Part shown: one piece after another, positions 19,444 through 26,832 of the stretch
How the letters are laid out: the number at the start of each line of letters is the position of its first letter
Numbering within the stretch: position 1 is the stretch's first letter
Source: Actinomycetota bacterium
GTDB lineage: Bacteria > Actinomycetota > Thermoleophilia > Solirubrobacterales > Solirubrobacteraceae
Direction: 5' to 3'
Assembly (NCBI GenBank): GCA_005884115.1
Contig: VAXW01000005.1
Location: forward strand, 434,001-498,000
Length of the DNA stretch: 64,000 nt
Program-made: the position numbers and the translations under genes
The notes under the pieces: model-generated
What the model was told of the DNA's origin: nothing
The model's database searches: none
What the model saw: the letters and a program-made list of their open reading frames with translations, nothing else

Positions 19444-19790
19444 TCGAGCGCCCCCACTCTCCAGACGTACACGAGGGCGACGAGCAGGAGCACGATGAAG
19501 ACGATCGTCTCGATCAGGGCGAAGGTGCCGAACGCGCGCAACTCGATCGCGATCGGGTACAGGAAGGCGACCTCGAGGTCGAACAGGATGAACAGCATCG
19601 CGATCAGGTAGAAGCTGATCCCGAAGCGCATGCCCTTGCGCACATCCGAGGGCAGGCCGCACTCGTAGGGGTCCTGCTTGTGCGGCGCGCTGCGACGCGG
19701 TCCGATGAACGAATTGAGCGCCGCGAAGGCCCCGCCCACGGCCCCTCCGAGAATCAAAAGGACGATCGCCGGGAGATAGCTGCGGAGCAC
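19434..19790 (-). CDS. nuoA: NADH-quinone oxidoreductase subunit A
   Basis: NuoA is the three-helix membrane subunit that opens the operon. The 118-residue product has the conserved [20 protein letters not shown] loop and [16 protein letters not shown] helix with its acidic residues. The GTG start lies 8 bases after a TATAAC box, with no Shine-Dalgarno sequence, so the operon mRNA may be leaderless. Confidence 0.96.
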   Translation of the reverse strand: MLRSYLPAIVLLILGGAVGGAFAALNSFIGPRRSAPHKQDPYECGLPSDVRKGMRFGISFYLIAMLFILFDLEVAFLYPIAIELRAFGTFALIETIVFIVLLLVALVYVWRVGALEWK

Positions 19791-19798
19791 CGGTCGCT

Positions 19799-19804
19799 GT
19801 TATA
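19799..19804 (-). promoter_or_regulatory. Putative -10 box of the nuo operon
   Basis: TATAAC (minus strand) ends 8 bases before the nuoA GTG in an AT-rich island of about 45 bases, the only such island near the operon head. The island continues with TTGACA 10 bases upstream of the box, too close to be a standard -35 element. Confidence 0.5.
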
Positions 19805-19821
19805 TCACCGCTTGTGTCAAT

Positions 19822-20349
19822 GTGTTACATAGTGGCAATCGGCTCGATCGGCGCGCGGCGAACGCGGCTTTTGGCGTCGCCGTCGTGACCGAACCCGTCG
19901 TCGCAGGCGCGCTCGCGGCAGCCGCGCTCAACGCGCCGCCGGCGCTGCTCGGCGGCTGGTTGTGGTACTGGGGCGAGGCCAGCGAGCGCGGCGCGAGGTG
20001 GTTCTGGCTGCTGCTGCGCATGGGCCAGGGTTCGGTGCTCGCGCTCGTGCTGCTCGTGGGGTCGCTCGCGGTCGCGGGCAAGGACTCCAACGACGGCCTC
20101 TTCTATCTGTATGCGCTGCTGCCCGTAGCGGTGGCGTTCTTCGCCGAGCAGCTGCGCGCGGTCTCCGCGCAGGCGATCCTCGACCGGCGCAGGCTGCCGG
20201 GCGCGGAGGCCGTGGGCGCCCTGCCCGAGGCCGAGCAGCGCAGGGTCGTCGCCGAGATCGTGCGGCGCGAGATCGGGGTGATGGCGGCGTCGGCCGCCGT
20301 GGTGGTGTTCCTCGTGCTGCGGGCGGCAAGCACGGCGCACGGGTTCTGA
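19822..20349 (+). CDS. Membrane protein of unknown function
   Basis: I do not recognise this family. The 175-residue product looks like a small integral membrane protein with about four hydrophobic segments (around residues 18-45, 60-85, 92-108 and 152-168), a [17 protein letters not shown] amphipathic stretch and a charged cytoplasmic-type loop ([16 protein letters not shown]). The GTG at 19822 is the earliest start, but the first codons include TTA and other AT-rich codons unlike the rest, so the GTG at 19885 (154 residues) is a fair alternative. It diverges from nuoA and precedes a cytochrome c gene. Confidence 0.65.
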   Translation: MLHSGNRLDRRAANAAFGVAVVTEPVVAGALAAAALNAPPALLGGWLWYWGEASERGARWFWLLLRMGQGSVLALVLLVGSLAVAGKDSNDGLFYLYALLPVAVAFFAEQLRAVSAQAILDRRRLPGAEAVGALPEAEQRRVVAEIVRREIGVMAASAAVVVFLVLRAASTAHGF

Positions 20350-20350
20350 C

Positions 20351-20366
20351 GATCGCTTCGGCGATC
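20351..20366. terminator. Small stem-loop after the membrane protein gene
   Basis: GATCGC-TTCG-GCGATC forms a perfect 6-bp stem with a stable TTCG tetraloop immediately after the stop at 20349. It has no T-run, so it is either a weak terminator or a processing/stability element. Confidence 0.4.
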
Positions 20367-20378
20367 TAGCCGTCTCTA

Positions 20379-20384
20379 TATATT
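20379..20384 (+). promoter_or_regulatory. Putative -10 box of the cytochrome c gene
   Basis: TATATT lies 9 bases before the ATG at 20394, with no ribosome-binding site between them. It follows directly after the stem-loop at 20351-20366. Confidence 0.45.
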
Positions 20385-20393
20385 CCGCGGCGC

Positions 20394-20813
20394 ATGCGGG
20401 CCCACACAAAGACCGCCGCCACCGCTGCGGCTCTGCTCGCGTCGGCCGCGCTTGCGGGCGGCTGCGGGTCGCAGGGCCTGAAAGTCGCCAAGTCGAGCCC
20501 CTACCACAGGGGCGCGGTCCTCTTCCGCGACCACTGCTCGGGCTGTCACACGCTCTCGGTCGTCGGCGCGCAGGGCTCGGCGACGAGCATCAAGAACCGC
20601 GTGCGCACCGCGGGGCCGAACTTCAACATCCGCAAGGAGAACGTCGAACAGGTGCTCTACGCGATCCGCAACGGCGGCTTCTCGGGCGCGATCATGCCGG
20701 AGAACGTCGTGCTCGGCGACGACGCGCGCGCCGTCGCGGCATTCCTCGCCACGTACTCGGGGCGTCAGGCGCAGCACGTCACCAGCGTGCCCATCACGCT
20801 GCCGACGAAATAG
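20394..20813 (+). CDS. Monohaem cytochrome c lipoprotein
   Basis: This 139-residue exported protein has a signal sequence ending LAGGC, with Cys24 as likely lipid-anchor site (an imperfect lipobox, Ala at -3). One haem-c motif, CSGCH, is at residues 48-52, and a plausible Met ligand lies in GAIMPENVV. The fold size fits a class I cytochrome c such as those that pass electrons to a terminal oxidase. It sits between a membrane protein and serS and close to the head of the complex I operon, which suggests a respiratory role, though no oxidase is in view. Confidence 0.85.
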   Translation: MRAHTKTAATAAALLASAALAGGCGSQGLKVAKSSPYHRGAVLFRDHCSGCHTLSVVGAQGSATSIKNRVRTAGPNFNIRKENVEQVLYAIRNGGFSGAIMPENVVLGDDARAVAAFLATYSGRQAQHVTSVPITLPTK

Positions 20814-20831
20814 GCCCGCCGCCGGCGGCCG

Positions 20832-22106
20832 ATGCTTGACATCAAGCGCATCCGTGAGGACCCCGAGAGCGTCCGCGCGGCGCTCGCCCGCCGCGACCCC
20901 GCGCTGGGCGAGCAGCTCGATGAGGTGCTCGCCAAGGACGAGCAGTGGCGCGCGGCGACCGCCTCGGCGGAGGGTCTGCGTGCGCAGCAGCGCGAGCAGT
21001 CCGAGCAGCTCGCGCAGGCGCGCAAGCGGAGCGAGGACGTGCAGGAGCACCAGGAGCAGATGAGGCACATGAGCGCGCAGGTCAAGGAGCTGACGGAGCG
21101 CGCGCGCGTCGCTCAGGAGGAGCGCCAGCAGGCGCTCGCGGCGCTGCCCAACACGCCGCATGCGAGCGCCGCCGAAGGGCCCGAGGACGAGGTCGTGCGA
21201 GAGGTCGGCGAGATCCCCAAGTTGGGATTCGAGCCGCGCGATCATCTGCAGCTGGCGGGGGCGATGATCGACACCGAGCGCGCGGCAAAGCTGTCGGGCT
21301 CGCGCTTCGCCTACCTGAAAGGCGACCTCGTGACCGTGGAGCTCGCGCTCGTGGCTTGGGCGCTGGCCAAGCTGCGCACGCTTGGCTTCGAGCCCGTGAT
21401 CCCGCCCGCCCTCGCGCGCGAGCGCGCGCTGTACGGGACCGGCTTCCTGCCCGACACCGAGCAGCAGATCTACAGCCTCAGCGAGGACGACCTCTACCTG
21501 ATCGGCACCTCGGAGGTGGCGCTGGCGTCGCTGCACGACGACGAGATCGTGCCCGCCGGGCTGCTGCCGCTGCGCTACGCGGGCTTCTCGCCGTGCTTCC
21601 GCCGCGAGGCGGGCGCGGCCGGCAAGGACACGCGCGGGATCTTCCGCGTGCACCAGTTCGACAAGGTCGAGATGTTCAGCTTCGTGGCGCCCGAGGACTC
21701 GCCCGCCGAGCACGAGCGGATCCTCGCGATCGAGGAGGAGATCCTGCAGGAGCTGGGCCTTCCCTACCGGGTGGTCAACATCGCGGTCGGCGAGCTGGGG
21801 AGCTCGGCGGCCAAGAAGTACGACTGCGAGGCGTGGATCCCGAGCCAGGGGCGATACCGAGAGCTCACCTCCTGCTCGGACACGACCGACTACCAGGCGC
21901 GGCGCCTGAACATCCGCATGCGCTCCGAGCGCGGCACCCGTTCGCTGCACACGCTCAACGGCACCGCCGTCGCGGTGGGGCGCACGCTGATCGCGCTGCT
22001 GGAGAACGGCCAGCAAGAGGACGGCACAGTCCAGCTGCCGCAGGCGCTGGCTCCTCATGGGGCGCCGGCCCAGCTACGGGCCACGGCCGCCGGCGCCGAG
22101 AAGTAG
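20832..22106 (+). CDS. serS: Seryl-tRNA synthetase
   Basis: This class II synthetase charges tRNA-Ser. The 424-residue protein has the N-terminal long coiled-coil arm (about residues 30-110) that holds the tRNA variable arm, then the catalytic domain with class II motifs: GFEPVIPPAL region (motif 1), CFRREAGAAGKDTRGIFRVHQF (motif 2 segment) and LNGTAVAVGRTLIALLEN (motif 3, with its Arg). It starts 18 bases after the cytochrome gene and is convergent with the GYD gene. Confidence 0.97.
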   Translation: MLDIKRIREDPESVRAALARRDPALGEQLDEVLAKDEQWRAATASAEGLRAQQREQSEQLAQARKRSEDVQEHQEQMRHMSAQVKELTERARVAQEERQQALAALPNTPHASAAEGPEDEVVREVGEIPKLGFEPRDHLQLAGAMIDTERAAKLSGSRFAYLKGDLVTVELALVAWALAKLRTLGFEPVIPPALARERALYGTGFLPDTEQQIYSLSEDDLYLIGTSEVALASLHDDEIVPAGLLPLRYAGFSPCFRREAGAAGKDTRGIFRVHQFDKVEMFSFVAPEDSPAEHERILAIEEEILQELGLPYRVVNIAVGELGSSAAKKYDCEAWIPSQGRYRELTSCSDTTDYQARRLNIRMRSERGTRSLHTLNGTAVAVGRTLIALLENGQQEDGTVQLPQALAPHGAPAQLRATAAGAEK

Positions 22107-22130
22107 CGGAACGCGACTAGGCGCGAGCCG

Positions 22131-22457
22131 CTATGTACCGGGCACTCGATACCCGACTTGCGCGGCCCTGCGCAGGGCATCCATCGTTTCCTCGACCGTC
22201 AACAGAACCGTCGTTTCCAGCGAGCTGAGGGCGCCGCCGCCGCCAATCGCCAGCGCAACCGCGGCCATGGACACGTTGTCGGGCGCCTCCCAGAGGTTGT
22301 AGCCGTCGTGTGTGCCGAATGCGTACCAGAACCCATGCAGCTTCCCTCCAACCGACTCGATGTATGACTGAGCGGCCTGTCGGCGATCCTCCGGGTTGCT
22401 GATCAGCCGTGCCCAGGTCTCGGGCGTGTAGCTGAACCTCGATAGATAGAGCGGCAT
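22131..22457 (-). CDS. GYD domain protein
   Basis: This 108-residue protein matches the GYD family: MPLYLSRFSYTPETWARLI at the start, GGKLHGFWYAFGTHDGYNLWEAPD with the name-giving G-x-Y-x-x/GYN region, and a final helix TVEETMDALRRAA. These are small ferredoxin-fold-like proteins with no firmly assigned reaction. A GGGAGAGACG sequence precedes the ATG. It stands alone, convergent with serS. Confidence 0.8.
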   Translation of the reverse strand: MPLYLSRFSYTPETWARLISNPEDRRQAAQSYIESVGGKLHGFWYAFGTHDGYNLWEAPDNVSMAAVALAIGGGGALSSLETTVLLTVEETMDALRRAAQVGYRVPGT

Positions 22458-22698
22458 CGTCTCTCCCTTGCGCGCGTTTCGCAGCTAGAAGGGAGGCTAC
22501 ACCGGGTGTGGCAGCGGAAGTTCGGCTAGCCGTTTCGCCGAGCCCGCGTCGCGGGCAGCAGCCGGCGAGGACGCCAAAGGCATTCCGCGCACGCGCCACC
22601 AGCAGCCGCGCGCTCGAGTAGCGGAGCCGCCCGCCGCCCTCGCGACGGGACCGGCCCGCGCGTGGCCGGCGCTCAGCAAGCGGGCGGACCCCTGCCCG

Positions 22699-23886
22699 CT
22701 AGAGCAGCTGAATGTGGTCGGCCTCGGCGGCGCCGGGGAAGGGGCGCGTGAGCCCGAAGCGCGCGAGCGTCGCCTCGGGCACGCCCTCGACGCCGGGCGT
22801 GTCAGAGGCTTCGCCGCGCGTGTGCGGGTCGTTGGCGTAGCCGCCCACCTCGACGGAGTGCTGCGGCGAGCGGTAGCCGGAGATGCCGATCAGGTGCAGG
22901 TGAAGCGCCCTGCCCAGCGTGTTCAGGCGCGCGGCAAGCGTGGGCTCGACGCCGACGCTGTAGTTGGTGCCGGGAGCGGGGAAGAACCCGTAGGCGCCTT
23001 CGGGCGTGGTCGAGTAAGCGCCGACGGGACCCGTGTAGGCGAGGCCGTTGCCGGCCGCGGCCAGTTCGCGCGCGCGCAGCGCGAACAGCTTTCGTTCGAG
23101 CGAGCGCGCGTGCGCGCGCAGGCCGGATAGCTCGGCGCTCTTGTGGTCGCGAGCGCGGGTGAACTGCAGCTGTCGCTCGACGAGCGCGAGGTGAAGCTGC
23201 GCGACCTCGTTGCGCTGCACGAGCACCGCCTCGGTCTCGCGCGCCTGCGAGGCCTCGAGCGTGGCGAGCTTGGCGGCCTGCACGCCGACCGCCGCGCGCG
23301 CTTCGCCGACGCGGACAGTGGCTGCGGCGTTCTCGCGCGCGATCGCGCGCTCCTCATCGACGCGCTCGATGAGGTCGGCGAAGCCGTGAGCCTCGAGGAT
23401 CACGGTGGCGATGTCGGGAGGAGGCGACTCGTAAGCGGCCACGACCTGGGCGATCAGCACCTGGCGGTCGCGCGCTAGCGTCACCTTCAGCGAGGCGAGC
23501 CGTTCGCGCGCGGATGCGAGCTGGGCGCGCACGCTGTCAAGGAACGCGCGCTCGACGCCAAGGCTCAGTTCGAGCGCGTGCAAGCGCGCGCGCAGGTCCT
23601 CGATACGGCCGCCGAAGCCGTGGATCTGGCGGCTGTCGGCGGCGATGCCCGCGCTCAGCTGGCCTTCGCGCGCCCGCGCCGAGGCGATGCGCCCTTCAAG
23701 CGAGCCGGAGGCCACGCCCCCGGGCACGGTGGCGGTGAGCGCGGCGGCGAGCAGGGCGCCGAGCGCCAGGATGCGCGGCCGGCACCCTCTGGGGCACAGG
23801 CGATGAGCGCGCCGGGCCGCAGCGCCCTGCAGCCGGACCAGCCGTGGCTGGCGCGACCGCGGCCGATATGGGGGCGAAGGCGCCAT
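22699..23886 (-). CDS. Exported coiled-coil protein with M15-like peptidase domain
   Basis: The 395-residue protein begins with a basic stretch and a hydrophobic segment (about 38-61: RILALGALLAAALTATVPGG), so it is probably exported or anchored. Residues 65-270 are a long Ala/Arg/Glu-rich coiled coil. The C-terminus has SGYRSPQHS, then H355-x-x-G-x-A-x-D362 (HTRGEASD) and E388-x-x-H391 (EADH), the zinc and catalytic pattern of M15 (VanY/DacB-like) peptidases. The layout recalls coiled-coil-plus-peptidase cell wall enzymes that act during growth or division. The gene contains a 21-bp palindromic repeat that encodes RLCPRGC near the signal segment. Confidence 0.75.
   Translation of the reverse strand: MAPSPPYRPRSRQPRLVRLQGAAARRAHRLCPRGCRPRILALGALLAAALTATVPGGVASGSLEGRIASARAREGQLSAGIAADSRQIHGFGGRIEDLRARLHALELSLGVERAFLDSVRAQLASARERLASLKVTLARDRQVLIAQVVAAYESPPPDIATVILEAHGFADLIERVDEERAIARENAAATVRVGEARAAVGVQAAKLATLEASQARETEAVLVQRNEVAQLHLALVERQLQFTRARDHKSAELSGLRAHARSLERKLFALRARELAAAGNGLAYTGPVGAYSTTPEGAYGFFPAPGTNYSVGVEPTLAARLNTLGRALHLHLIGISGYRSPQHSVEVGGYANDPHTRGEASDTPGVEGVPEATLARFGLTRPFPGAAEADHIQLL
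23782..23802 (+). repeat. 21-bp imperfect palindrome, copy 1
   Basis: The element ends CACCCTCTGGGGCACAGGCG and is preceded by G. Its core is an imperfect dyad of the form CCT-S-TG-SSS-CA-S-AGG. It lies inside the coding region of the M15-like protein, in an orientation that encodes RLCPRGC. Identical copies are at 27327-27347 and 28604-28624. Confidence 0.85.
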
Positions 23887-24052
23887 GGAGCGGCCAAGCT
23901 AGCCAGCGTGCTTGGTTTTCACAACCTGGCGCGCTTGCATGCAGGCTTGCTTGCACGCTGCGCAGAAGGTGGCGTGGACGCCCTGCGGAACTTCTACTAT
24001 GGGCGGACGCCTCGGCGCGCGAGCAATTTCCCCACGGCGCCCGAGCAAGTAC

Positions 24053-25081
24053 ATGGCCACAGCAACGCGAGTACCCGCAACCCTGACCGCTGCGCTTGCG
24101 CTTTCGCTTGCGCTACCCGCCACGCTGCCCGGCGCGGGGCTGGCGAGCGGAAATAAGGGCGCGCGCGGCGCCCACGCGCGCGCCCACGCGGCCACGGCGC
24201 CGTACATGACCGGCTTGGGCGATGAGCAGGCGGAGATGTTCAACGATCCGCTGTGGCAGCAGCTGCACACGCGCATCGCCCGCTACATCGCGCCGTACGA
24301 CGCGGTCGCCCATCCCGACTCGTTGCGCAAAGCGACAGCCTGGATCACCGCGGCCGAAGAAGCGCACGTGAAGATCCTGGTCGCCTTCTACCACTCGCAG
24401 CACACCCCCACGGTGCTGCCGAGCTATGCCCTCTACAAACACTACGTTCAGAAATTCGTCAAGCGCTTCCCCAACGTGCGCCAGTATCAGTCCTGGGACG
24501 AGGCCAACCGCGGCAACGTCCCAGGACTCTTCTCGAGTCCCTCGCCGAAAGCCGCCGCGCAGTACTACCAGGCGCTGATCCGCGTGTGCAAGGGCTGCAC
24601 GGCCGTCGGGCTGGACGTGCTCGACCAGGAAAAAATCGGGCGCACGCTGAACTACATCAAGGAATTCAAGAGCGAGATCGGGCACCTGCAGACGGTCATG
24701 CCGAGGATCTGGGGCCTGCACGACTACTCGGACGTCAACCGCCGTGAAAGCTGGCGCACGCGCCAGCTTTCACGCACCATGGGAGGCCAGATCTGGCTAA
24801 CGGAGACGGGCGGGATCGTGAAGTTCGGCGGCGCCTTCCCCTTCAGCGGCGGCTTCGGCCTGACCCGCGCGGCGAGCGTGATCAAGTACACCTTCGGGCT
24901 CGCCGCCTCGCAGTCATCGCGGATCAAGCGCGTGTACATCTACAACTGGACGGGCGGCAGCTCTTCAAGCCGCTTCGACGCAGGCCTCACCGACAACCAC
25001 CACCGCCCACGCGCGGGCTACGTGGTCGTATGCCGCCACCTGAACGCGCACAAGTGCAGCCTGCGCGTCAGCCACCACTAG
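24053..25081 (+). CDS. Exported glycoside hydrolase-like protein (clan A type)
   Basis: The 342-residue product starts with a clear signal peptide (MATATRVPATLTAALALSLA, then a cleavage region near LASG). The mature part looks like a TIM-barrel glycosidase: QSWDEANRGN with Glu150 as likely acid/base and WLTETGG with Glu251 as likely nucleophile, the spacing and context expected in clan A families such as GH5/GH39. Substrate is not evident. The frame opens earlier (23912), but the ATG at 24053 gives the signal peptide. A perfect 14-bp hairpin lies inside the gene at 24743-24774. It is convergent with the next gene. Confidence 0.7.
   Translation: MATATRVPATLTAALALSLALPATLPGAGLASGNKGARGAHARAHAATAPYMTGLGDEQAEMFNDPLWQQLHTRIARYIAPYDAVAHPDSLRKATAWITAAEEAHVKILVAFYHSQHTPTVLPSYALYKHYVQKFVKRFPNVRQYQSWDEANRGNVPGLFSSPSPKAAAQYYQALIRVCKGCTAVGLDVLDQEKIGRTLNYIKEFKSEIGHLQTVMPRIWGLHDYSDVNRRESWRTRQLSRTMGGQIWLTETGGIVKFGGAFPFSGGFGLTRAASVIKYTFGLAASQSSRIKRVYIYNWTGGSSSSRFDAGLTDNHHRPRAGYVVVCRHLNAHKCSLRVSHH
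24743..24774 (+). repeat. Perfect 14-bp inverted repeat inside a coding region
   Basis: Arms CGTGAAAGCTGGCG (24743-24756) and its exact complement (24761-24774) are separated by CACG. The element is within the glycosidase-like gene and encodes the segment ESWRTRQLSR. Confidence 0.85.
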
Positions 25082-25122
25082 CGTAAGCCACCACTGAGCC
25101 AGCCTGCGCGTCAGCCCCCACT
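25058..25122 (+). repeat. 43-bp-period tandem duplication at two convergent gene ends
   Basis: The 22-bp blocks 25058-25079 and 25101-25122 differ by one base, with a further partial copy (GCCACCACT) between them. The first block is the end of the glycosidase-like gene; the second supplies the last codons and stop of the opposing membrane-protein gene. Confidence 0.7.
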
Positions 25123-26832
25123 GAGGCGCCCGCCGCGCAGGCGCAGGTCGGGCGCGGCGCGTGAGAGCCAGGCTGCGGCGAGCGCGACCAGGCCCGCGAT
25201 CGCGGCGATCGGAGCGAGCGCCTTCAGCGGGTAGGTGACGCCGCTGTGGCAGCTGAGGCACAGCGCCGTGTGGTCGCCGGCGCCGACGATGCTCTGGAGG
25301 CCACGGTGGTCGATGCCGAGCAGCGTGGGGGCCAGCGCGGCGAACAGCGCCCAGGCGGCGACCGCCAGCACCGCGACTAGAACCGCGCGCGCTCTCAGCT
25401 GCGGCGGCGGGCTCGCGCGCCAAGCCAGCAGCGCGCCGGCGCCCGCCACGAGCAGGAACGGCCAGATCGCCCCCCAGCCGCGACCAAGGCCGAAGGCGGA
25501 TGCGATCGTGGGCTGGAAGGACCCATGGCGCAGGAGGCGCCCCCAGATGACGGTCTCGTTCTCGTAGCCGACCAGCGGGTGCGTGATCGTGGCGATGACC
25601 GTGGTGGCGACCGACACCGCCGCCAGCGCCACCGTCGGCGCGGGCAGGCGCTTGAACGCGAGCGCGAGCGGCAGCGACAGGAACGGGAGCACGGTCGTCA
25701 GGAAGCGCGGACCCATGAAGCCGCCCCCGAACGGCAGGTAGTAGCCGGAGTTGTAGCCCAGGTAGCACGCGCAGATGGCGGCGATCGAAAGCGCCTCCGC
25801 GCGGCGCCCGCGCCGGTACAGCAGCGCGAGCCCGTAGGCCGACATCAACAGCACCGGCGAGAGCGTCAAGAGCCCGCGCGAGTCGAAGAGCAATGTGCCC
25901 AGCACCTTCAGGCTCGGCGCCTCGATCCCGAAGAAGCCTTTGTGCTGACGCGGAACGTCGGCATATGCGAGGTGCGTCCATGAGTGGAAGGCGTAGTGGT
26001 TGTAGAGCAGCAGCGGCACGATCCCCACGAGCGCCCCGGCGATGTACGCGCCGGCGCGCGTCGCCACGCCGCGCAGGTTGAGCGAGTCGCGGCGCGAGAG
26101 CAGGTACAGCCCGAGCACGGCGCCGGCGAAGAACAGCGGGTACTCGGAGGCGACGGCATAGCCCATCGCGACGCCGGCCAAGAGCAGCAGCAACGGCCTC
26201 GGCGGCCCGTCTCGCTCGCGCAGCATCAGCGCGAAGGCGACGAAGCCCAGGCAGGCGGCGAACACGTGCGAGAACAGCAGCGTCGAGAGCGGCAGCACCA
26301 TCGTGCCCAGCCCCAGCGTCACGGCCGCGGCCACGCCGAACCCCGGCTCCACGCGCTCGGCCACGCGCCAGCAGAGCAGCAGCAGCACCAGCCCCGGCAG
26401 CACGTTTGCCCACAGGCCGATGAAGTAGATCATCTCGTCGTCGCTTCGCTGCGCGCTCGAGCTGCGCGCCCAGGAGTCCGCCCCGAGCAGGTTCAGCGTG
26501 TCGTAGAAGGGCAGCGCGAACAGCGCCACGCCAGGCGCGCGCGCGGAGTAGTAGTGGCCCCTATAGAGGACCTTGTCACCGGTGTTTGCCTGGTAGGCGT
26601 CGATCGTCGTGCGGTCTTTGTCGAGCGCGCGGATGAGGTCGAAGTGCGATGTCTGGTTCCAGGAAAAGCTCTGGATGAGCGTCCCGTAGGAGAGGCCGAC
26701 GAGAAGGATCGCTGCAAGCGCCAGGCGCTTGCGCGATCTGAGTGGGTCGCGCCGTGGAGGGGAGGTGGTGCGCGCCTCCTCGGTCGCGCGGGCGAGCGTC
26801 GCGCTCGCCGCCTGCGTGCCCCCCTCGTCCAT
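25111..26832 (-). CDS. Polytopic GT-C-like membrane protein with a CxxCH motif
   Basis: This 573-residue protein has a charged N-terminus followed by about 12 membrane helices and a large first extracytoplasmic loop (NQTSHFDLIRALDKDRTTID, then GHYYSARAPGVALFALPFY), the arrangement of GT-C glycosyltransferases that use lipid-linked sugars. The family name is not certain. An exported loop near the C-terminus holds CLSCH, a haem-c attachment pattern that is not expected in this family. The ATG at 26832 shares one base with the stop of the upstream gene; a GTG at 26835 is equally possible. The two genes form an operon. Confidence 0.7.
   Translation of the reverse strand: MDEGGTQAASATLARATEEARTTSPPRRDPLRSRKRLALAAILLVGLSYGTLIQSFSWNQTSHFDLIRALDKDRTTIDAYQANTGDKVLYRGHYYSARAPGVALFALPFYDTLNLLGADSWARSSSAQRSDDEMIYFIGLWANVLPGLVLLLLCWRVAERVEPGFGVAAAVTLGLGTMVLPLSTLLFSHVFAACLGFVAFALMLRERDGPPRPLLLLLAGVAMGYAVASEYPLFFAGAVLGLYLLSRRDSLNLRGVATRAGAYIAGALVGIVPLLLYNHYAFHSWTHLAYADVPRQHKGFFGIEAPSLKVLGTLLFDSRGLLTLSPVLLMSAYGLALLYRRGRRAEALSIAAICACYLGYNSGYYLPFGGGFMGPRFLTTVLPFLSLPLALAFKRLPAPTVALAAVSVATTVIATITHPLVGYENETVIWGRLLRHGSFQPTIASAFGLGRGWGAIWPFLLVAGAGALLAWRASPPPQLRARAVLVAVLAVAAWALFAALAPTLLGIDHRGLQSIVGAGDHTALCLSCHSGVTYPLKALAPIAAIAGLVALAAAWLSRAAPDLRLRGGRLSGG

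Noticed and set aside
19805..19835. TTGACA upstream of nuoA as a -35 element
   Set aside because: Only 10 bases separate it from TATAAC, too few for a sigma-70 type promoter.
20376..22058. A 560-residue ORF antisense to serS and the cytochrome gene
   Set aside because: Its composition (Arg, Leu, Asp, Val) mirrors the codon bias of serS on the other strand; there is no domain or start signal.
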